Shown here: piece after piece, positions 43,317-51,902 of the stretch | How the letters are laid out: each line of letters begins with the position of its first letter | Numbering within the stretch: the stretch's first letter is position 1 | NCBI GenBank assembly: GCA_002390745.1 | Contig: DGQK01000017.1 | Location: 1,392-64,549, forward strand | Reading direction: 5' to 3' | DNA: 63,158 bases | Source of the DNA: Bacteroidetes bacterium UBA4416 | GTDB taxonomy: Bacteria; Bacteroidota; Bacteroidia; B-17B0; Aurantibacillaceae | Program-made: the position numbers and the translations under genes | Notes under the pieces: model-generated | Told to the model about the DNA's origin: nothing | Database searches by the model: none | What the model saw: only the letters and a program-made list of their open reading frames with translations

Positions 43317-45683
43317 ATGGACCAGGAGCATTATAAGCTGCCTTCTGCCGAAGAAGGATCAGAAGGACATATAAAAGACATATTGCAAAAATATGTACAT
43401 AACTGGAAATGGTTTTTGCTAAGCATTGCGGTGTGTCTGGTATTAGGTTTCGTTTTCCTACGCTATCAGACACCAATTTATGAGGTAAATGCGACGATCC
43501 TGATCAAGGACGACTCAAAGGGCGGCGTATCGTCGGAGCTTTCGGCTTTTGAGGATCTTGGAATTCTCAAAAACGGGAATAATATCAATAACGAGATCGA
43601 GATACTCCGGTCGCGCTCGCTCATGAGCCGGGTAGTGAAAGAATTGAAACTGAACGTTTCTTATTTTTCTTACGGAAGGCCCATAGAGCATGAGCGGTAC
43701 GGAAATACGCCTATTCTTCTGGAATACACCGCTTACGATACCTTGACGCCATTCAGCGGGGATTGGTTGGTCAATCCCGAATCGCCCCGGAAGTTTACGC
43801 TTAAGGACAGCGAAAGCGGAGACCTGATAGGGAGTTACCGCTTTGGCGACACGGTCGTTTTAAAAACAGGGAAGCTGGTGTTGAGCACAAGCCCATTCTT
43901 TACGGCTTCTTACCTGAATAAGGATTTCAGAATCGTGGTCTCGACGGTAGAAGAAGCGGCAACGGCCTTTCTCGCGACCCTCAAGGTGAACCCGGTGAGC
44001 GATGCTTCCAATGTGCTTGTCATTAGCATGCGGAATCCTCTGTCTGATAAAGCTTCGGATATTGTCAACAATCTGATCAAGCAGCATAACCTTGATGCAA
44101 TTGAAGACAAGAACCAGGTAAGTAATAACACGGCGGCATTTATCAATGAGCGTATCCGCTATATCACCATGGAGCTCTCAGATGTAGAAACTGAAGCAGA
44201 GCAGTTTAAAACCAAAAATAAGCTTACCGATATTTCATCGGAAGCCGAGCTCTTTCTGAAAACCGGCAGCGAAGGGGAGATGAGCCTGCTGGAAGCGGGT
44301 ATGCAGCTGAAGCTTGTAGAATACATGTACGAAGATCTTCTGAAAAGAAACAACGCCAGCGATTTCATTCCTTCCAACCTGGGCCTTCAGGATGTTTCCA
44401 TTGCTGCTACTATCTCGGAATACAACAAAGGAGTGCAGGAGCGTAACCGAATCCTGAAAAACGCCGGAGAGAAAAATCCCCTGGTGGAGAACATGGATGC
44501 GCAGCTTGCAGGCATGCGCAACTCTCTGAAAGAAAGCCTGGCAAACCTTAAAACCTCTTTGCTGATCAGGATCAGAGAACTCAGTAGACAGGAAGGGGGT
44601 ATCAACTCCAAAATTGCGGCGGTGCCAAAATATGAGCGTGAGTACAGGGTCATTCAGCGCCAGCAGCAAATTAAAGAGGCCTTGTACTTGTATCTGCTTC
44701 AGAAACGTGAAGAAACCAATATAGCATTGGCGGTGACGGTTGCCAACGCCAAGATCGTCGATGCGGCCCACAGCAACGGTGAAATGGTGGCACCGAAAAG
44801 GAAGGTCATTTACCTCTTGTCGCTTTTAGCGGGTATTCTGCTGCCGGTCATCTTTTTTTATGTAGCCGATCTGCTCGACACCAGGGTGCATGGCAGGAAA
44901 GACATTGAAAAGATGAAACTGCCTTTCCTGGGAGATATTCCTTTGAGCAATTCCAAAAACAAGATCGTAGTTTCCAAAACTGACAATTCGGGTATTGCCG
45001 AAGCCTTCCGCTTATTGCGCACTAACGTGGATTTTATGCTCGGCTCTGATCGCAGTTCGGGCAAAGCAATCTTTGTAACCTCTACGATAGGCCAGGAAGG
45101 GAAATCGTTTGTGGCTCTAAACCTGGCTGCGAGCCTGGCCATTTCGGGTAAGAAGACCTTGCTGGTGGGGATGGACCTGAGGGCGCCAAAAATCCTGAAA
45201 TACCTGAATCTGGAAGATAAAAACGGGCTTACCAATCTGATCATGAGTGGCAAGATGGATGTGGCGAATTATATTTTCAGAGCACAGGAGCTGGAAGGCC
45301 TCGACATCCTGCCTTCCGGATCTATTCCTCCAAACCCCGCAGAATTATTGATGAGCCCGCGGATCAAAGACTTGTTTGACCTGTTGAAGCAGCAGTACGA
45401 GTACATCGTGGTGGATACAGCCCCGGTGGGAATGGTTACAGACACCCTGCTATTGAATGCTTATGCGGATGCATTTGTCTATGTCGTGCGTGCCAACTAC
45501 CTTGATAAGCGACTCCTGAGTATTACCGAAACCGTATTCAAAGAAAAGCGCCTGTCGAACATGGCAGTGCTCATCAATGGCTCCGATCATTCCAAAGGCT
45601 ATGGTTATGGCTACGGCTATGGAGGCTATGGCTACGGTGCCGATAAGCCGCGCAGGTGGTGGCAGAGGAAGAAGAACATATAG
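43317..45683 (+). CDS. Wzc-type polysaccharide co-polymerase and tyrosine autokinase
   Basis: 788 residues. N-terminal Wzz domain with a membrane helix (WKWFLLSIAVCLVLGFVFL), a long coiled-coil periplasmic part (~residues 250-460), a second helix (VIYLLSLLAGILLPVIFFYVADLLD), then a BY-kinase domain. The Walker A is TSTIGQEGKSFVALNLA, Walker A' LLVGMDLRAPK and Walker B YIVVDTAPVGMVTD. The C-terminal tail is a run of alternating Gly and Tyr, the autophosphorylation cluster, then RRWWQRKK. It controls chain length and export with the Wza lipoprotein. A terminator lies at 45779. Confidence 0.95.
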   Translation: MDQEHYKLPSAEEGSEGHIKDILQKYVHNWKWFLLSIAVCLVLGFVFLRYQTPIYEVNATILIKDDSKGGVSSELSAFEDLGILKNGNNINNEIEILRSRSLMSRVVKELKLNVSYFSYGRPIEHERYGNTPILLEYTAYDTLTPFSGDWLVNPESPRKFTLKDSESGDLIGSYRFGDTVVLKTGKLVLSTSPFFTASYLNKDFRIVVSTVEEAATAFLATLKVNPVSDASNVLVISMRNPLSDKASDIVNNLIKQHNLDAIEDKNQVSNNTAAFINERIRYITMELSDVETEAEQFKTKNKLTDISSEAELFLKTGSEGEMSLLEAGMQLKLVEYMYEDLLKRNNASDFIPSNLGLQDVSIAATISEYNKGVQERNRILKNAGEKNPLVENMDAQLAGMRNSLKESLANLKTSLLIRIRELSRQEGGINSKIAAVPKYEREYRVIQRQQQIKEALYLYLLQKREETNIALAVTVANAKIVDAAHSNGEMVAPKRKVIYLLSLLAGILLPVIFFYVADLLDTRVHGRKDIEKMKLPFLGDIPLSNSKNKIVVSKTDNSGIAEAFRLLRTNVDFMLGSDRSSGKAIFVTSTIGQEGKSFVALNLAASLAISGKKTLLVGMDLRAPKILKYLNLEDKNGLTNLIMSGKMDVANYIFRAQELEGLDILPSGSIPPNPAELLMSPRIKDLFDLLKQQYEYIVVDTAPVGMVTDTLLLNAYADAFVYVVRANYLDKRLLSITETVFKEKRLSNMAVLINGSDHSKGYGYGYGYGGYGYGADKPRRWWQRKKNI

Positions 45684-45778
45684 TAGCATTGGGCTTGCAA
45701 ACGAAACGAAGTATAACAGCTCCAATCTGAAGGTTCCAGGAGCGTGTTTCGCTTCGTTTGTAATAAGGTCCTGATCTA

Positions 45779-45810
45779 AAAAATCCCATCCTGCACAGGA
45801 TGGGATTTTT
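45779..45810. terminator. bidirectional terminator between wzc-like and ompA-like genes
   Basis: Perfect 15-bp arms AAAAATCCCATCCTG / CAGGATGGGATTTTT separated by two bases. T-runs on both strands fit termination of the polysaccharide operon and of the convergent OmpA-family gene. Confidence 0.92.
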
Positions 45811-45834
45811 AGTTATATAAATGTTCTTGAACGC

Positions 45835-46983
45835 TTATTTGACTTTCGCCTTAGGCTTGGCTTTCGTTTTGGCAGGAGCTGCCGCAGAGCCTACCTTGAT
45901 CTCTACGCGCCTGTTTTTGGCCCGGCCTTCTTCTACTTCGTTATTGGCAATAGGATAGGCTGAACCGAAGGCTTGTGTCGAAATGCGTTTGATGTCAACT
46001 TGTTTTGATACCAGGTAGTTTTTTACCGCATCAGCCCGTTCCTGGGAGAGTTTGACGTTCACTGCATCCGTGCCCGAATTGTCGGCATGCCCGTTGATCA
46101 CAAACTTTACCTTCGGGAATTTTTTCATTTGCAGCACCAGGGCATCCAGCGTGCGGTGAGCTTCTTCATCCAGCGAGGCATCATTGGTTTTAAAGTTAAC
46201 GTATTTCAGGTATTTGGATAAGAGGTTGTTGTCGTACAGTTGCAGGTCCGTATCCATGTCCTGCGGTTTCGATTTCAGGGCATCGAAGATCTTCTCGAGC
46301 TCGTTGAATTTTTTCTGTAAGTCGGCTGCCCTGTTCTCGCAGGCTTTGGCATCTGCCTTCAGCTTTTCATAATTGGTTTTAATGCTGTTGATCCTGGCCA
46401 CGGGATCCGTTACCGCATCTGCTGTGCTGCCTCCGGAGCCGCCACTGCTTACCATGCCTGAGCCTTCTGTGCTCAGCTGGGCCTGCTCGGCATCGCTGAG
46501 CTTGTAGTCGTAAGCCTCGCCGGCTTTGGAGATGGTGTTTACCGTTTGTCCTTTGCAGTCAGAAATGATGAGCTTGCCGGCCTCTGTTGCCTTCGTGTCT
46601 TCCGGGCTTATCCTGAGGCTGTAGTGGGCGGCAGGATCCACATTCTGAAAATTGAAATTACCATTGTTGGCGGTTTTCCGGCTGATCACACTTCCCTGTT
46701 CATTGACCAGCATCAGAGTGATATCGGTAATCGGGAAGCGCGATTTGTTAAGGCCGGTGAGCTTGCCGCAAATGTTGATGGCTTTCACGGAACCGGCAGG
46801 TGTAGCCGTAGAAGCAGGGGCATCGTCGATGCCAGCCAGGGCCAGCTTCACCAGCGAGTCGCGTTTTTCCAGCTCGGTCAGGTAGTCCGAAATCTTAATG
46901 ATCTGCTCGTCGCTGTAGACGGTCTGGCCAAAGTTCCTCAGCCAGGTAACAGTAAGCAGTAGCGTAAATAAAAAAATCCTCAT
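45835..46983 (-). CDS. OmpA-family outer-membrane/peptidoglycan-anchoring protein
   Basis: 382 residues with signal peptide (MRIFLFTLLLTVTWLRNFGQ). A carboxypeptidase-regulatory/Ig-like beta domain (~residues 65-150, GKLTGLNKSRFPITDITLMLVNEQG), a Gly/Ser linker, a helical coiled segment (~200-245) and a C-terminal OmpA domain (YVNFKTNDASLDEEAHRTLDALV, VINGHADNSGTDAVNVKLSQERADAVKNYLV, EEGRAKNRRVEI) that binds peptidoglycan. It ends with a Lys/Ala/Pro tail (PAKTKAKPKAKVK). Upstream on the same strand lie two barrel-protein paralogues. Confidence 0.9.
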   Translation of the reverse strand: MRIFLFTLLLTVTWLRNFGQTVYSDEQIIKISDYLTELEKRDSLVKLALAGIDDAPASTATPAGSVKAINICGKLTGLNKSRFPITDITLMLVNEQGSVISRKTANNGNFNFQNVDPAAHYSLRISPEDTKATEAGKLIISDCKGQTVNTISKAGEAYDYKLSDAEQAQLSTEGSGMVSSGGSGGSTADAVTDPVARINSIKTNYEKLKADAKACENRAADLQKKFNELEKIFDALKSKPQDMDTDLQLYDNNLLSKYLKYVNFKTNDASLDEEAHRTLDALVLQMKKFPKVKFVINGHADNSGTDAVNVKLSQERADAVKNYLVSKQVDIKRISTQAFGSAYPIANNEVEEGRAKNRRVEIKVGSAAAPAKTKAKPKAKVK

Positions 46984-47001
46984 GGCAATAAAAATAAGTG
47001 G

Positions 47002-47781
47002 TTACTTGTCGTATGTTTTTTTAATGTGGAGCCTGGCGGCTTGCAGGCGCTTGCGGTTACCGTTGAACTTCCAGATGAGGCCCGCTGAGTGCTGTAAATA
47101 GTTTGAGCCGGTTTCCAGGAGCGGAGAGCTAAGGCCGAATTTCCCTGAGCCCTGGATATTAATGCCCAGAACATTATCAACGGCCCAGATCGTAAAGCCG
47201 AAGCCGGCATTGAGCGTAGCAGTATTTTTGTATTTGGAAACCGTACGTATCGTATAACCGAAGCCCGAAAAGAGATAAGGCTCTATCCTGTACAGCCTGG
47301 TGAGCGTTTTCTTGCCATTAAGGTCCACTGCAAAAAGGGCTCCTGTGTTAGTGAAAACAGCATTGTTGATGATTTTCCCGGCTTTCAGGCTATTATAAGT
47401 AAAGGCAAGTTCGATGCTCCAGTTGTACCGGCATTCTTTTTCGACGGCCAGCTTTGCAGAAGGAAAAATGTTCCAGCTGTTCCTGGTGTCGAATACCTTA
47501 TTGAAAGGTTTTCCGTCGTCGTCGACCACATTGCCTCCCAGCTGGAAGAGCCAGGGAGTTTTGGTGAGGAAGTGTTTAAAGCCCTGGCTTGGGCCGTAAG
47601 ATGGCACCAGATAGGGATGGACGCCATTTTTTTGCGCAAAAGCAGTTCCTGTGACGAAACACAGGCAAAAAGCTGCCAAAAGGAGGCTGAAATATCTGAA
47701 GCCGGAGGAGCTTTTCAATCTTTTCTGCAAAATGAATGATTCTATCTGTAGCAAGTATACTGTTTTTTTAAACATCCTCAA
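47002..47781 (-). CDS. outer-membrane beta-barrel protein, paralogue A
   Basis: 259 residues. A signal peptide region (FSLLLAAFCLCFVTGTAFAQ) is preceded by ~29 extra residues, so the true start may be internal or non-ATG; ATG 47781 is the first available. The mature part alternates aromatic and polar residues as in 8-stranded barrels, with the motifs GGNVVDDDGKPFNKVFD, LFSGFGYTIR and a closing NYLQHSAGLIWKF. The same motifs occur in the gene just upstream (47840-48562), so the two are tandem paralogues. No family name is assigned; membrane location is inferred. Confidence 0.8.
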   Translation of the reverse strand: MRMFKKTVYLLQIESFILQKRLKSSSGFRYFSLLLAAFCLCFVTGTAFAQKNGVHPYLVPSYGPSQGFKHFLTKTPWLFQLGGNVVDDDGKPFNKVFDTRNSWNIFPSAKLAVEKECRYNWSIELAFTYNSLKAGKIINNAVFTNTGALFAVDLNGKKTLTRLYRIEPYLFSGFGYTIRTVSKYKNTATLNAGFGFTIWAVDNVLGINIQGSGKFGLSSPLLETGSNYLQHSAGLIWKFNGNRKRLQAARLHIKKTYDK

Positions 47782-47839
47782 AACGAGGGCCTAAAAACGC
47801 ACGGCAAAAGCGTTAGAGTCACAGGAGGCGCCTGGCACC

Positions 47840-48562
47840 TTAATTAGTTGTCCGGCTTCGGGTTTTAAAAAACTTGTATTTATTGCCAGCTCTTCCGGGC
47901 CTTTGGCCATAGCGCGATTCCGAAACCTGGAATTTATACACAACACCGAGAGAATGTTGCAGGTAATTACCGGAGGTTTTAATGAAAGGCGATTTTAAAG
48001 CAAATTTAGCCTGCGACTGAACGTTGATGCCGATCATATCATCATATACCCAGCAGTTGAAGCCCAGCCCTATATTGGCAGTAGCAGCACTCGTGGTTTT
48101 GCCGGCACCTCTGTATGTATAGCCGTAGCCATGCAATACATAAGGATCGAAAAAGGCCAGATTTTTTGCGAATTCGGCAAAGCTGAATTTTCCATTGATG
48201 TCGGCAGAAAAGAAAGACTGTGTACTTTTCAGTACATCGTTATTGAGCGTTTTGCCGTTTTTCAGTTGGTTATAACAAGCGGCGAATTCTACGCTCCAGC
48301 CCTGGATCAATACTTTTTCGCAGCTAACTTTAGATGGGAAAGGAACCACATTCCAGGACTTGTTGGCATCGAATAATTTATTGAAAGGCTTTCCGTCATC
48401 GTCAACTACATTCCAGCCCAATCCTACGATCCAGGGCGACCGCATGGTGGAACGCTGTACATTTTCCCAAAACTGACCTTTGGATTTTTTACCCTGTGCC
48501 ATACCCACGAGGCTAAATGCGAGGGAGAAAAGGATAAAAAATGATATAGAAAGGTGTTTCAT
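47840..48562 (-). CDS. outer-membrane beta-barrel protein, paralogue B
   Basis: 240 residues with a clean signal peptide (MKHLSISFFILFSLAFSLVGMAQ). Shared motifs with its neighbour: GWNVVDDDGKPFNKLFD, SWNVVPFPSK, LHGYGYTYR, GINVQSQAKFALKSPF and NYLQHSLGVVYKF. A basic C-terminal extension (YGQRPGRAGNKYKFFKTRSRTTN) follows the last strand, unlike the neighbour. Probably small OmpA-like or OmpW-like barrels with structural or porin roles; function unknown. Confidence 0.82.
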   Translation of the reverse strand: MKHLSISFFILFSLAFSLVGMAQGKKSKGQFWENVQRSTMRSPWIVGLGWNVVDDDGKPFNKLFDANKSWNVVPFPSKVSCEKVLIQGWSVEFAACYNQLKNGKTLNNDVLKSTQSFFSADINGKFSFAEFAKNLAFFDPYVLHGYGYTYRGAGKTTSAATANIGLGFNCWVYDDMIGINVQSQAKFALKSPFIKTSGNYLQHSLGVVYKFQVSESRYGQRPGRAGNKYKFFKTRSRTTN

Positions 48563-48702
48563 GAATACGTCTTTATAGATTTCAGCAAAAATAGGCCATT
48601 TTATCGGATACGCAAGGGTTTCTGGTAAGAAAATGTCAAATTCCGGATAAAAACGATATCAGTTTCGGGCATGAACATTGAAGGTGCGGAAAGATAAAAA
48701 AA

Positions 48703-48732
48703 GAAAACTCAGGGCATACGTCCTGAGTTTTC
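48703..48732 (-). terminator. terminator downstream of the GyrI-like pseudogene
   Basis: Arms GAAAACTCAGG / CCTGAGTTTTC with a 7-8-nt loop. On the minus strand it is followed by TTTTTTTATC, a proper U-tract. Reads with the pseudogene at 48755-49127. Confidence 0.85.
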
Positions 48733-48754
48733 GGGAGTTTATCAGGAATTACGG

Positions 48755-49127
48755 CTATTTTACAACATAATAGATTTTAGTCAGCCATTTGGCAGGATCT
48801 TTCTCTGTCATCGGATCGGTCACATACTCTTCCACCACCACTGACTGGGTCAACACTTTTTCTTTCATATAAGCATCCATGGCATAGTGTGCCTGGGCCG
48901 ATTTGTCGTAAGGGCCATATATAGTCTATCAGCAACACTTTGCCTGCAGGTGTTTCAAATTTTTCCAGCCCGTTCAGCTTGGTGCCGTTGGCTACTTCCA
49001 TAGCCGGCGCAAAATCAGCTGCCATCGTGGTTTCATCGAAGGAGAAATAGATCGCCTTTGGAGCGCCGATAGTTTCTGCTTTGCCCTTTTTCATGGCTTC
49101 CCCGATCTCTCCGTAAGTTTTATCCAC
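48755..49127 (-). pseudogene. broken GyrI-like/AraC effector-binding domain gene (frameshift, N-terminal truncation)
   Basis: The minus strand encodes MDKTYGEIGEAMKKGKAETIGAPKAIYFSFDE then KVLLIDY. One extra base at about 48920 (GACTATATATGGCC where GACTATTATGGCC is expected) then shifts the frame. In the restored frame the protein continues YGPYDKSAQAHYAMDAYMKE...YVTDPMTEKDPAKWLTKIYYVVK to TAG at 48755-48757. This is the GyrI-like small-molecule-binding domain found at the C-terminus of Bacteroidota SRPBCC-GyrI proteins. The preceding SRPBCC half is absent; only ~65 nt remain before the divergent kinase gene. Either a decaying remnant or, for the shift alone, a sequencing error. Confidence 0.8.
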
Positions 49128-49191
49128 TTAAGGACAGTGGCAGACATTATCAAATAAACTATAATTGGCAGTATAGTTGTATTTTCGTGCC

Positions 49192-51108
49192 ATGAAAATC
49201 AGAATTTGCATCATCATTTGGTTTCTGTTGCAGCAAGCCGGCGCATATGCCCAGCGTAAAGCGCTCGACTCGCGTGATGTGGCGCCCGTTGGGGTTGTAG
49301 ATACTTTAGAAATACAAAGGCTGCAGGACCTGTGCATGAAAGCGCGTTATACTGAAAAGTATGATTCGGCCTTGTACTATGCCCAAAAATCCTTAAGCGT
49401 TTCGGCGCAGTTGCATTACATAAAGGGGATATCGATGAGCTATTATACCATAGGGCTCATTTGCCAGGATAAGTGGGAACTTGATCAATCCCTTCTTTTT
49501 TTTAGAAAAGCGCTTGAAATAGACGAGCCAACCGGGAATTTAAGGAGAATCGGGCGCATTAAGGCCGCCATGGCAGAAACCTTCCGTTGCCAGGCAAATT
49601 ACCCCAAAGCACTGGAATGGTATCTCAATGCCCTGAAGTATGCGGATAAATCCCATGATAGCTTGTTGGTGATGGTATCTTATGGCAACATGGGCGATAT
49701 TTATCAGGTCAGGCATGACTATGATGAGGCTGTAAAACATTATCAACAGTCTATCGCATTGGCTAAGCTGATCCGAAGGGGTACAACCATAGGGCCTACA
49801 TTGGATAACCTGGCTGGTGTATACAGCGAGCTGGGTAATGATGAAAAAGCATTTGAGTATTACCGGCAAGCCATCCAATTGGAGCACAGTGTCGGTGACC
49901 GCTATGGAGAAGCCATTGCGTATACCAATTTAGGGAGTCTTCAAAGCAAAAGAGGAATGCTGGCGGAGGCGGTTTCCAACCAGCAGAAATCGCTGGGCAT
50001 TATGGATAGCATAGGAAACAACGGAGGAATGGTAGATGTAATGACTCACCTCGGTTACAGTTATAATACGCTTAAAAACTACAAGCAGGCTGTTTATTAT
50101 GCAGACAAGGCAAATGCTCTTGCAGCGGAGCATAAATTTATCATGAAGTTAAAAGAGTCTGAGCGCCTGTTGCATGATATTTACAAGAGTCAGAAAAATT
50201 ATGAAAAGGCCTATGAACATTTCAGAAATTATGTGACGCTCAAAGACAGTATTTCCAATGATGAGAACACCAGGAAAATGCTGGAAACTGAAATGAAATA
50301 TGAGTTCGAGAAAAAAGAATCTGCGGCGAGAGAAGAGCAGATCAGGAAGGACGCTGTAGCAGAGGCCGCCCGGAAACGTCTTCAGCTTGTTATCTGGGCG
50401 ATCAGCGCTTCCCTGATCCTCTTAACGGTCATTGCTTTCCTGGTTATACGCCAGTTTCGCTTCAAAAACAGGGAGCGTGAGATGCAGCTCGAACAAAAGC
50501 TCCTGCGCTCGCAAATGAATCCTCACTTTATTTTCAATTCGCTCCAGGCCATTCAGAATTTTATTTTAAAGCGGAATGAGAAAGATGCCGTCCGCTACCT
50601 GGGATCTTTTGCCTCAATCACGCGCTCGGTGCTCGAAAATTCAAGACTGGAAAAGATACCTCTGCGTAAAGAGGTGAGCCTCCTCGGAAACTACCTGCAA
50701 TTGCAGAAGCTAAGGTTCGGCGAAAAATTTGAATATGAAGTGCTGGTAGATGAAGCCATTAATCAGGATGAGGTGTATATCCCGCCGATGCTTTCGCAGC
50801 CCTTTATCGAGAATGCCCTCGAGCATGGGATGAATGGGGTCGAAACGGGAGGGATGATCCATGTGCATTTCAGCATAGAGGACCGGTCGCTGGTGCTGGA
50901 GATCTTGGACAATGGCTATGGCATACAGGCCTCTAAGAAACAGGAGAAGGACCATACTTCGCTGGCAATGACGATTACACGGGAGCGCATTGAACTCATG
51001 AACCGGAAAAATGATTCGGAAATTACATTTACGATTTCCGATGCTTATCCCGGCATGGAGCGGGTAGGAGTAAAAGTGCGCTTTATTATTCCGCTGCCGG
51101 GGATCTGA
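49192..51108 (+). CDS. TPR-containing LytS-type sensor histidine kinase
   Basis: 638 residues from ATG 49192 (MKIRICIIIWFLLQQAGAYAQ signal); an in-frame TTG 15 nt upstream is not used. Six to seven tetratricopeptide repeats (~residues 40-360) form a periplasmic sensor. They are followed by a helix (LVIWAISASLILLTVIAFLVI, ~400-421), a coiled linker, and the His_kinase domain with the phospho-acceptor in LRSQMNPHFIFNSLQAIQNFI (His ~445), then an HATPase with PFIENALEHGM and LEILDNGYGI. Family partners are LytTR response regulators, and one lies ~0.8 kb downstream. It is likely to signal envelope state. The gene between kinase and regulator encodes a small secreted protein. Confidence 0.93.
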   Translation: MKIRICIIIWFLLQQAGAYAQRKALDSRDVAPVGVVDTLEIQRLQDLCMKARYTEKYDSALYYAQKSLSVSAQLHYIKGISMSYYTIGLICQDKWELDQSLLFFRKALEIDEPTGNLRRIGRIKAAMAETFRCQANYPKALEWYLNALKYADKSHDSLLVMVSYGNMGDIYQVRHDYDEAVKHYQQSIALAKLIRRGTTIGPTLDNLAGVYSELGNDEKAFEYYRQAIQLEHSVGDRYGEAIAYTNLGSLQSKRGMLAEAVSNQQKSLGIMDSIGNNGGMVDVMTHLGYSYNTLKNYKQAVYYADKANALAAEHKFIMKLKESERLLHDIYKSQKNYEKAYEHFRNYVTLKDSISNDENTRKMLETEMKYEFEKKESAAREEQIRKDAVAEAARKRLQLVIWAISASLILLTVIAFLVIRQFRFKNREREMQLEQKLLRSQMNPHFIFNSLQAIQNFILKRNEKDAVRYLGSFASITRSVLENSRLEKIPLRKEVSLLGNYLQLQKLRFGEKFEYEVLVDEAINQDEVYIPPMLSQPFIENALEHGMNGVETGGMIHVHFSIEDRSLVLEILDNGYGIQASKKQEKDHTSLAMTITRERIELMNRKNDSEITFTISDAYPGMERVGVKVRFIIPLPGI

Positions 51109-51200
51109 AAGAAGCGGGAGCCTTGTGTTATAACCGTAGGAGCTACAGTTTTGCATGGTGTCTTTTTCCATACGGCTGCATGTTTGTCGCGAATAATAAA

Positions 51201-51226
51201 TAAAGGCTGGCGCTTGTACATTGTAC
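51201..51226 (+). promoter_or_regulatory. conserved upstream box A (shared with 52702-52727)
   Basis: TAAAGGCTGGCGCTTGTACA then TTGTAC. Two substitutions across the first 24 bases separate it from the box in front of the second small secreted gene. Located ~75-100 nt upstream of ATG 51302, with a partial -7 box (GATATTTG, 51264-51271) in between. A common regulator site, possibly for the LytTR protein encoded between the two genes, is inferred. Confidence 0.5.
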
Positions 51227-51301
51227 CGCAAAACATCAGGATTAATGTGCTATTTCGCTGCGGGATATTTGCACCCGATTCACTAACCAAAAAACAACCC
51301 A

Positions 51302-51688
51302 ATGAAAAAACAACTGATTGCTTTATCACTTCTGATGACCGGCGCCTGTGCAGTACAGGCCCAAACAAATGGAACCGCCAAGCCCGCCGCTGCCAAAACC
51401 CAGGCCGCCAAGGCAACTGTATCCGAAAATATGAAAAGCTTTTTAGCCATGTTCAATGGCGACTACAAAATGGTAGAACAAGCGCTTGCCAAATATGAAA
51501 AGGAAGGGCTCGACCGGCACAATATGGACATGTACGACCTGGCTCAGCCTAAAGTGATGAGCACCGAAATAAAAGACAAGCAGGAAAAATACCTGATCGA
51601 AGTAAAATCCGGAGTAACGACCCGCAAATTTGAGATCTACTGGGAAGACGGAAAAATCTCCGAAGTGAAAGACCTGGGTATTAAATAG
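51302..51688 (+). CDS. small secreted protein, paralogue A
   Basis: 128 residues. Signal peptide MKKQLIALSLLMTGACAVQAQ, an Ala/Lys/Thr-rich linker, then a compact domain: VSENMKSFLAMFNGDYKMVEQALAKYEKEGLDRHNMDMYDL, TEIKDKQEKYLIEVKSGVTTRKFEIYWEDGKISEVKDLG. No family recognised. A close paralogue lies at 52877-53266, on the other side of the LytTR regulator. The domain is alpha-beta with conserved charged positions and no Cys in the mature part, so it is probably a free periplasmic or secreted binding protein. It is followed by a strong terminator, so expressed as a single gene. Confidence 0.85.
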   Translation: MKKQLIALSLLMTGACAVQAQTNGTAKPAAAKTQAAKATVSENMKSFLAMFNGDYKMVEQALAKYEKEGLDRHNMDMYDLAQPKVMSTEIKDKQEKYLIEVKSGVTTRKFEIYWEDGKISEVKDLGIK

Positions 51689-51742
51689 CCCGTGTAATTG
51701 AGGAATATCAGCTGCTGTGCAGCGTGTTCCATATCACATGCA

Positions 51743-51777
51743 AAAGAGGTTAAGGTTATAACGGCCTTAACCTCTTT
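51743..51777 (+). terminator. terminator of small secreted gene A
   Basis: Perfect 13-bp stem AAAGAGGTTAAGG / CCTTAACCTCTTT with a 9-nt loop, preceded by CATGCAA. A similar but less perfect structure follows paralogue B. Confidence 0.9.
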
Positions 51778-51864
51778 GTGCGATAGGGAATTGCTGCTTT
51801 TGCCTCCGCGCTTTCCCTGCCGGGCATACTAATTTAATTTAATGTTAATTGACCGGCTGCCGGA

Positions 51865-51893
51865 TTGACACTGAACTTTAATACGTATTTTTG
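51865..51893 (+). promoter_or_regulatory. promoter of the LytTR response regulator
   Basis: TTG (51865-51867), an 18-nt spacer and TATTTTTG (51886-51893): a full match to the Bacteroidota promoter. The box ends only 9 nt before the ATG at 51903, so the transcript should be leaderless or nearly so. Confidence 0.75.
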
Positions 51894-51902
51894 CAGCTGG
51901 TT

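Noticed and set aside
45690..45770. Inverted CAAACGAA / TTCGTTTG motifs after the wzc-like gene as an insertion element
   Set aside because: Short imperfect arms with no gene between and no target duplication; probably part of the 3' untranslated region.
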